Shown here piece by piece: positions 61,421 to 64,000 of a stretch of 64,000 bases of DNA; position 1 is the stretch's first letter, and the number at the start of each line of letters is the position of its first letter. The stretch comes from Streptomyces sp. Q6 (GTDB lineage: Bacteria; Actinomycetota; Actinomycetes; Streptomycetales; Streptomycetaceae): the NCBI RefSeq assembly GCF_036967205.1, contig NZ_CP146022.1:7316001-7380000 (forward strand), given 5' to 3'. The notes under the pieces were generated by a model. The model had not been told where the DNA came from. It was given only the letters and a program-made list of their open reading frames with translations, and did no database searches. Position numbers and translations under genes: made by a program.

Positions 61421-63884
61421 CCGTGAACTCCCGTGTCCCGGCCGGCACACGGACGTCGTCGCCGCACGCGGAGACGTCCAGTCGCCGCCCGTCCGCGACC
61501 GCCGACCGCACCGGTCCGAACCGGCACGGGTAGACGAACCGCACCCCGCCCGGCGCGGCCCCGATCCGTACCGTCACCGTGCGCGCCCCGGCGTCATGCG
61601 TGAGCCGGTACCCGAAGGGTTCGCCGAACAGGGTCGGGGCGTCCTCGACCCCGGCCGACTGCCCGCTCGGCACCCAGTGCGCACGGATGCCCGGCGCGAT
61701 GTACAGATGCGGGTCGCGGTCCTCGTCCGCCTCGAAGAAGAGCAGGTCGCGGACCAGGAGGAGATACTCGGCGGCCGCCCAGCCGTGCGGGATGTCACCC
61801 ATGTACCAGTGCCGGTCGGGGACCTCCCGGAAGTCGGAGGCGAGCGGGAAGGCGTGCTGCTCGTTCCACGCGCCGAGCGCCGCCGCCCGCCCCTGCGTCC
61901 GAGGGAACGCCGCTCCGACCACCCAGCCGAGCAGTTCGTCCGCGCGCTCCGGGTTCCCCGCCAGCAGGTAGGCGTGCGCCAGCTGCATCGTCAGATACGG
62001 CCCGTACGCGTTCCACGCCGCCTCGTGCCGGAAGCCGCCCGTCACGAAGTGCGCGTACATCGTGTCGAGGGTGTATCGCGCGGCCCGGTCCACCTCGTCG
62101 CCGAGCTTGCTGCCCATGTGCAGCCGCAGCGGATGGAAGTACGCCGCCGCGCCGATCATCGTCGAGTCGAGCCGCCCCACGTCACCGGGCCCTGTCGGGA
62201 TGTACGTCTCCCAGGCCCCGCGCCGTGCCTGCTCCCCGAGCACCCACCGCACGGACGCGGCCGTGGCGGCCTTCAGGTCGTCGAAGGCGCCCCACAGTTC
62301 GGACACCTCGGGCGCGCCGATCCGCTCCGCGAGCCGCGCCGCCTCGTACAGCCCGGCCAGGCCCCACAGATCGTCCCAGTAGTGCGGCTTGTCGCGCTCG
62401 CCCAGGTGCTCGGCGCTCCACCCGCTGTGCAGCAGCCCGTACCCGTCGCGGTTGTCCCGCAGCCACCGCGCCCCGTCCAGGACGTACGGCTGGTACAGCT
62501 TCGCGCCGAAGGCGGTCGCGGGCCCGCGCGTACGGTCGTAGCGCCCGATCGCCCACAGCGCCTGCCCGTTGCTGTCCCACTCCCGGTCGTCCTTCTCGTG
62601 CGGCCCGCCGTAGAACCCGTACTCGGCGCACGGGCCGATCCGTCCGCCGCCCCGGTTGAACTTCAGCGGATAGTGCGTCCCCAGCTGATGCTCGGCGAGG
62701 GTGGAGTCGCCCACCAGCGAGCACGCCGTGGCCTCCACCGACGAGTCCCTGATCCAGAACGAGTCGTAGACCGTGGGTCCCGGATGGATCTCCCCGAGGT
62801 CCGAGAGGATCAGCAGCTGCGAGCGGGCCTCGCGGAACATGTCCGCCAAGTGGGCCACCGGGCGCGGCAGTTCGGGCTGCACCCCCTGGCAGGTCAGCTT
62901 CCGCGTCCAGAACTCCCGGTTCGCGGCCTCCAGTTCGTCGGCCGGCGTCGCCCGCAGCTCGGCCAGGTCGTCGGCGCCCGCGTACAGGTCCACCGGCAGC
63001 CGGACGTCGACCTCCATCACCTCGTCCTCGGTGATCCGGTACGGCCAGCTGAACACCGCGCTGCACAACCCGGCCACCTGGTCCTGCGCCTGCGGCGACC
63101 CGTTGAGCTTGCCGCCCATCACCAGGTCCCGGAACGGACTGTGGTGCAGGTACGTGTCCGGGTCCGCGCTGAACTCCGGGTTGCCGTACACCCCGTACTG
63201 CTGGGGCGCCGTGTCGAACACCGGACCCCAGCCGCTGTTGGTCTCCACCCGCTGCTCGGCGGGCAGATACCGCAGGAACGTCAGCCGCCGGTCCGTGATC
63301 TCGCGCCCATTGCGGTCGTGCCGCTGGAAGCCGCTCGGCCCGGCCGCGAGCAGCGCCGCGCACAGCAGCCCCTCCCGGGCCTGCCCGGTCGGCGAGCCCA
63401 CGGTCAGCCGGGTGACGACGGCGTCCCGCTGCCGCGCCCCGACCGGCACGGCGAACGTCCGCTGCACGAACTCGACCCCGTCCGCCGTACGGAACGTGGT
63501 CAGCGCCACCGGCAGATGCGGCGCCTCCCTCCGCTGCTCCACCGTCCCGCCGTCGGTCAGCTGCGGCAGGTGCAACGCACCCGTCGCCGGGTCGAACAGG
63601 AAGAACGACAGGCAGTACTTGTCGTAGACCGGCTCGATCTCCCCGGCCTGCCCGATCAGCGACTCCTGCCGGTGGTCCTTCACACCGACCATGCCCCAGT
63701 ACCGGTACAGCGCGTTCGAGGCGAACGCCGCCTCCTTCGAGTCGTACGACCCCGCGTCGTAGTCGTCGCTCCACCGCCGGAACGCCTGCTGCGCCCACCA
63801 CGGCACGGGATACGGCACCTGCGCCCGCCCGGCCCAGCTGCGCCACATGACCTCGTAGAACATCCACTCGTGCGTCTGCGCCAT
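61407..63884 (-). CDS. (alpha/alpha)6-barrel glycosidase-like protein, substrate unknown
   Basis: An 825-residue protein with no signal peptide. An N-terminal beta domain (about 1-330) precedes a six-hairpin region with YDSFWIRDSSVEATACSLVG, EWDSNGQALWAIGRYDR, WSAEHLGERDKPHYWDDLWG and AWNEQHAFPLASDF. The aspartate/glutamate-rich helices resemble glycogen-debranching and GH15/GH63/GH78-type folds, but I cannot assign a family. A C-terminal beta domain follows. ATG 63884 is preceded by AGGGGG with 8-nt spacing. It is probably an intracellular exo-glycosidase. Confidence 0.72.
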   Translation of the reverse strand: MAQTHEWMFYEVMWRSWAGRAQVPYPVPWWAQQAFRRWSDDYDAGSYDSKEAAFASNALYRYWGMVGVKDHRQESLIGQAGEIEPVYDKYCLSFFLFDPATGALHLPQLTDGGTVEQRREAPHLPVALTTFRTADGVEFVQRTFAVPVGARQRDAVVTRLTVGSPTGQAREGLLCAALLAAGPSGFQRHDRNGREITDRRLTFLRYLPAEQRVETNSGWGPVFDTAPQQYGVYGNPEFSADPDTYLHHSPFRDLVMGGKLNGSPQAQDQVAGLCSAVFSWPYRITEDEVMEVDVRLPVDLYAGADDLAELRATPADELEAANREFWTRKLTCQGVQPELPRPVAHLADMFREARSQLLILSDLGEIHPGPTVYDSFWIRDSSVEATACSLVGDSTLAEHQLGTHYPLKFNRGGGRIGPCAEYGFYGGPHEKDDREWDSNGQALWAIGRYDRTRGPATAFGAKLYQPYVLDGARWLRDNRDGYGLLHSGWSAEHLGERDKPHYWDDLWGLAGLYEAARLAERIGAPEVSELWGAFDDLKAATAASVRWVLGEQARRGAWETYIPTGPGDVGRLDSTMIGAAAYFHPLRLHMGSKLGDEVDRAARYTLDTMYAHFVTGGFRHEAAWNAYGPYLTMQLAHAYLLAGNPERADELLGWVVGAAFPRTQGRAAALGAWNEQHAFPLASDFREVPDRHWYMGDIPHGWAAAEYLLLVRDLLFFEADEDRDPHLYIAPGIRAHWVPSGQSAGVEDAPTLFGEPFGYRLTHDAGARTVTVRIGAAPGGVRFVYPCRFGPVRSAVADGRRLDVSACGDDVRVPAGTREFTVTYA

Positions 63885-64000
63885 GGAGTTCACCCCCTGT
63901 GCGCACCGTGGCACCGCGGCGGCGACCCCGCCAGAGCCCGCGGCCGCCCCCTTATTCGCTGGGCCCGGCAGCGCGGTCCGGGCACACTTCTCCCATGTCC
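63885..64000. other. Right-edge region upstream of the glycosidase
   Basis: The last 116 nt hold the minus-strand leader of the glycosidase gene, including AT-containing TTATTCGC that could be part of its promoter. No other gene is supported before the window ends. Confidence 0.35.

Noticed and set aside
1-64000. CRISPR arrays, tRNA or rRNA genes, prophage or integrase
   Set aside because: No regularly spaced repeats, cloverleaf sequences, rRNA stretches or integrase motifs were seen on either strand.

Overview
This window is high-GC actinobacterial DNA and is most likely from a Streptomyces chromosome. The evidence is very strong third-position GC, frequent GTG and TTG starts with GGAGG-type ribosome binding sites, Tat signal peptides, TTA codons confined to a few accessory genes, a WhiB protein, LigC/LigD-type DNA repair genes, a small two-domain laccase, a TgmA/TgmB graspetide pair, and carbohydrate ABC operons that carry no ATPase gene. 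I saw no tRNA, rRNA, CRISPR array, transposase or phage gene.

Layout. (1) 1-229, minus: the 5' end of a carboxylesterase that runs off the left edge. (2) 478-11809, plus: a putative conflict/surveillance island. It encodes a VMAP-type protein, a MoxR AAA ATPase, a giant vWA-like/STAND/TPR protein, an alpha/beta hydrolase and a caspase-like protease with a C-terminal effector-associated domain. A 63-residue FxSxx-leader-like peptide and an HExxH putative peptide hydroxylase follow; the hydroxylase has an apparent 1-nt frameshift. (3) 12032-27031: what looks like a complete xyloglucan utilisation locus. It has a LacI repressor, secreted GH12, GH95, GH42, two permeases, a lipoprotein binding protein, and divergently GH3 and GH31. 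Three identical 14-bp operators and one CebR-like box tie it together. (4) 27086-28944, minus: a Tat-exported amidase with a small upstream partner. (5) 29308-30521, plus: a graspetide precursor and its ATP-grasp ligase in a relatively AT-richer patch. (6) 30664-39571: carboxylesterase, Tat-exported phospholipase C, DUF2510/scramblase-like protein, DMT exporter plus PAP2 protein divergent from a TetR regulator with a striking operator, and a frameshifted DUF2510 membrane protein.

(7) 39823-42498: a large LuxR-type (LAL) ATPase that lacks the usual DNA-binding domain. (8) 42859-47554: the protocatechuate branch of the beta-ketoadipate pathway (pcaH, pcaG, pcaB, pcaDC) divergent from a PcaV-like MarR regulator. 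(9) 47541-50730: DUF3048 lipoprotein, then divergent LigC ligase and LigD-type polymerase. (10) 50741-55476, minus: a two-gene secreted operon of a ThuA/PQQ-sugar-dehydrogenase fusion and a cupredoxin/Ig-like/DUF1080 protein. (11) 55667-58797: small laccase, then a scar where the 3' ends of an amidohydrolase gene and an NCS1 permease gene abut, then a GMC oxidoreductase. (12) 58807-63884: GH64 beta-1,3-glucanase under a CebR-like box, a double-VOC protein, a short WhiB-like regulator and an (alpha/alpha)6-type glycosidase of unknown substrate.

Two themes run through the window. One is plant cell wall use: xyloglucan, beta-1,3-glucan, laccase and protocatechuate from lignin-type aromatics. The other is specialised or defensive functions, namely the STAND/caspase/peptide island and the graspetide. 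TTA codons in VMAP, the STAND protein, the graspetide ligase and the ThuA fusion suggest bldA-dependent, developmentally timed expression of these accessory genes. All functions are read from sequence features and family knowledge; no database search was run.
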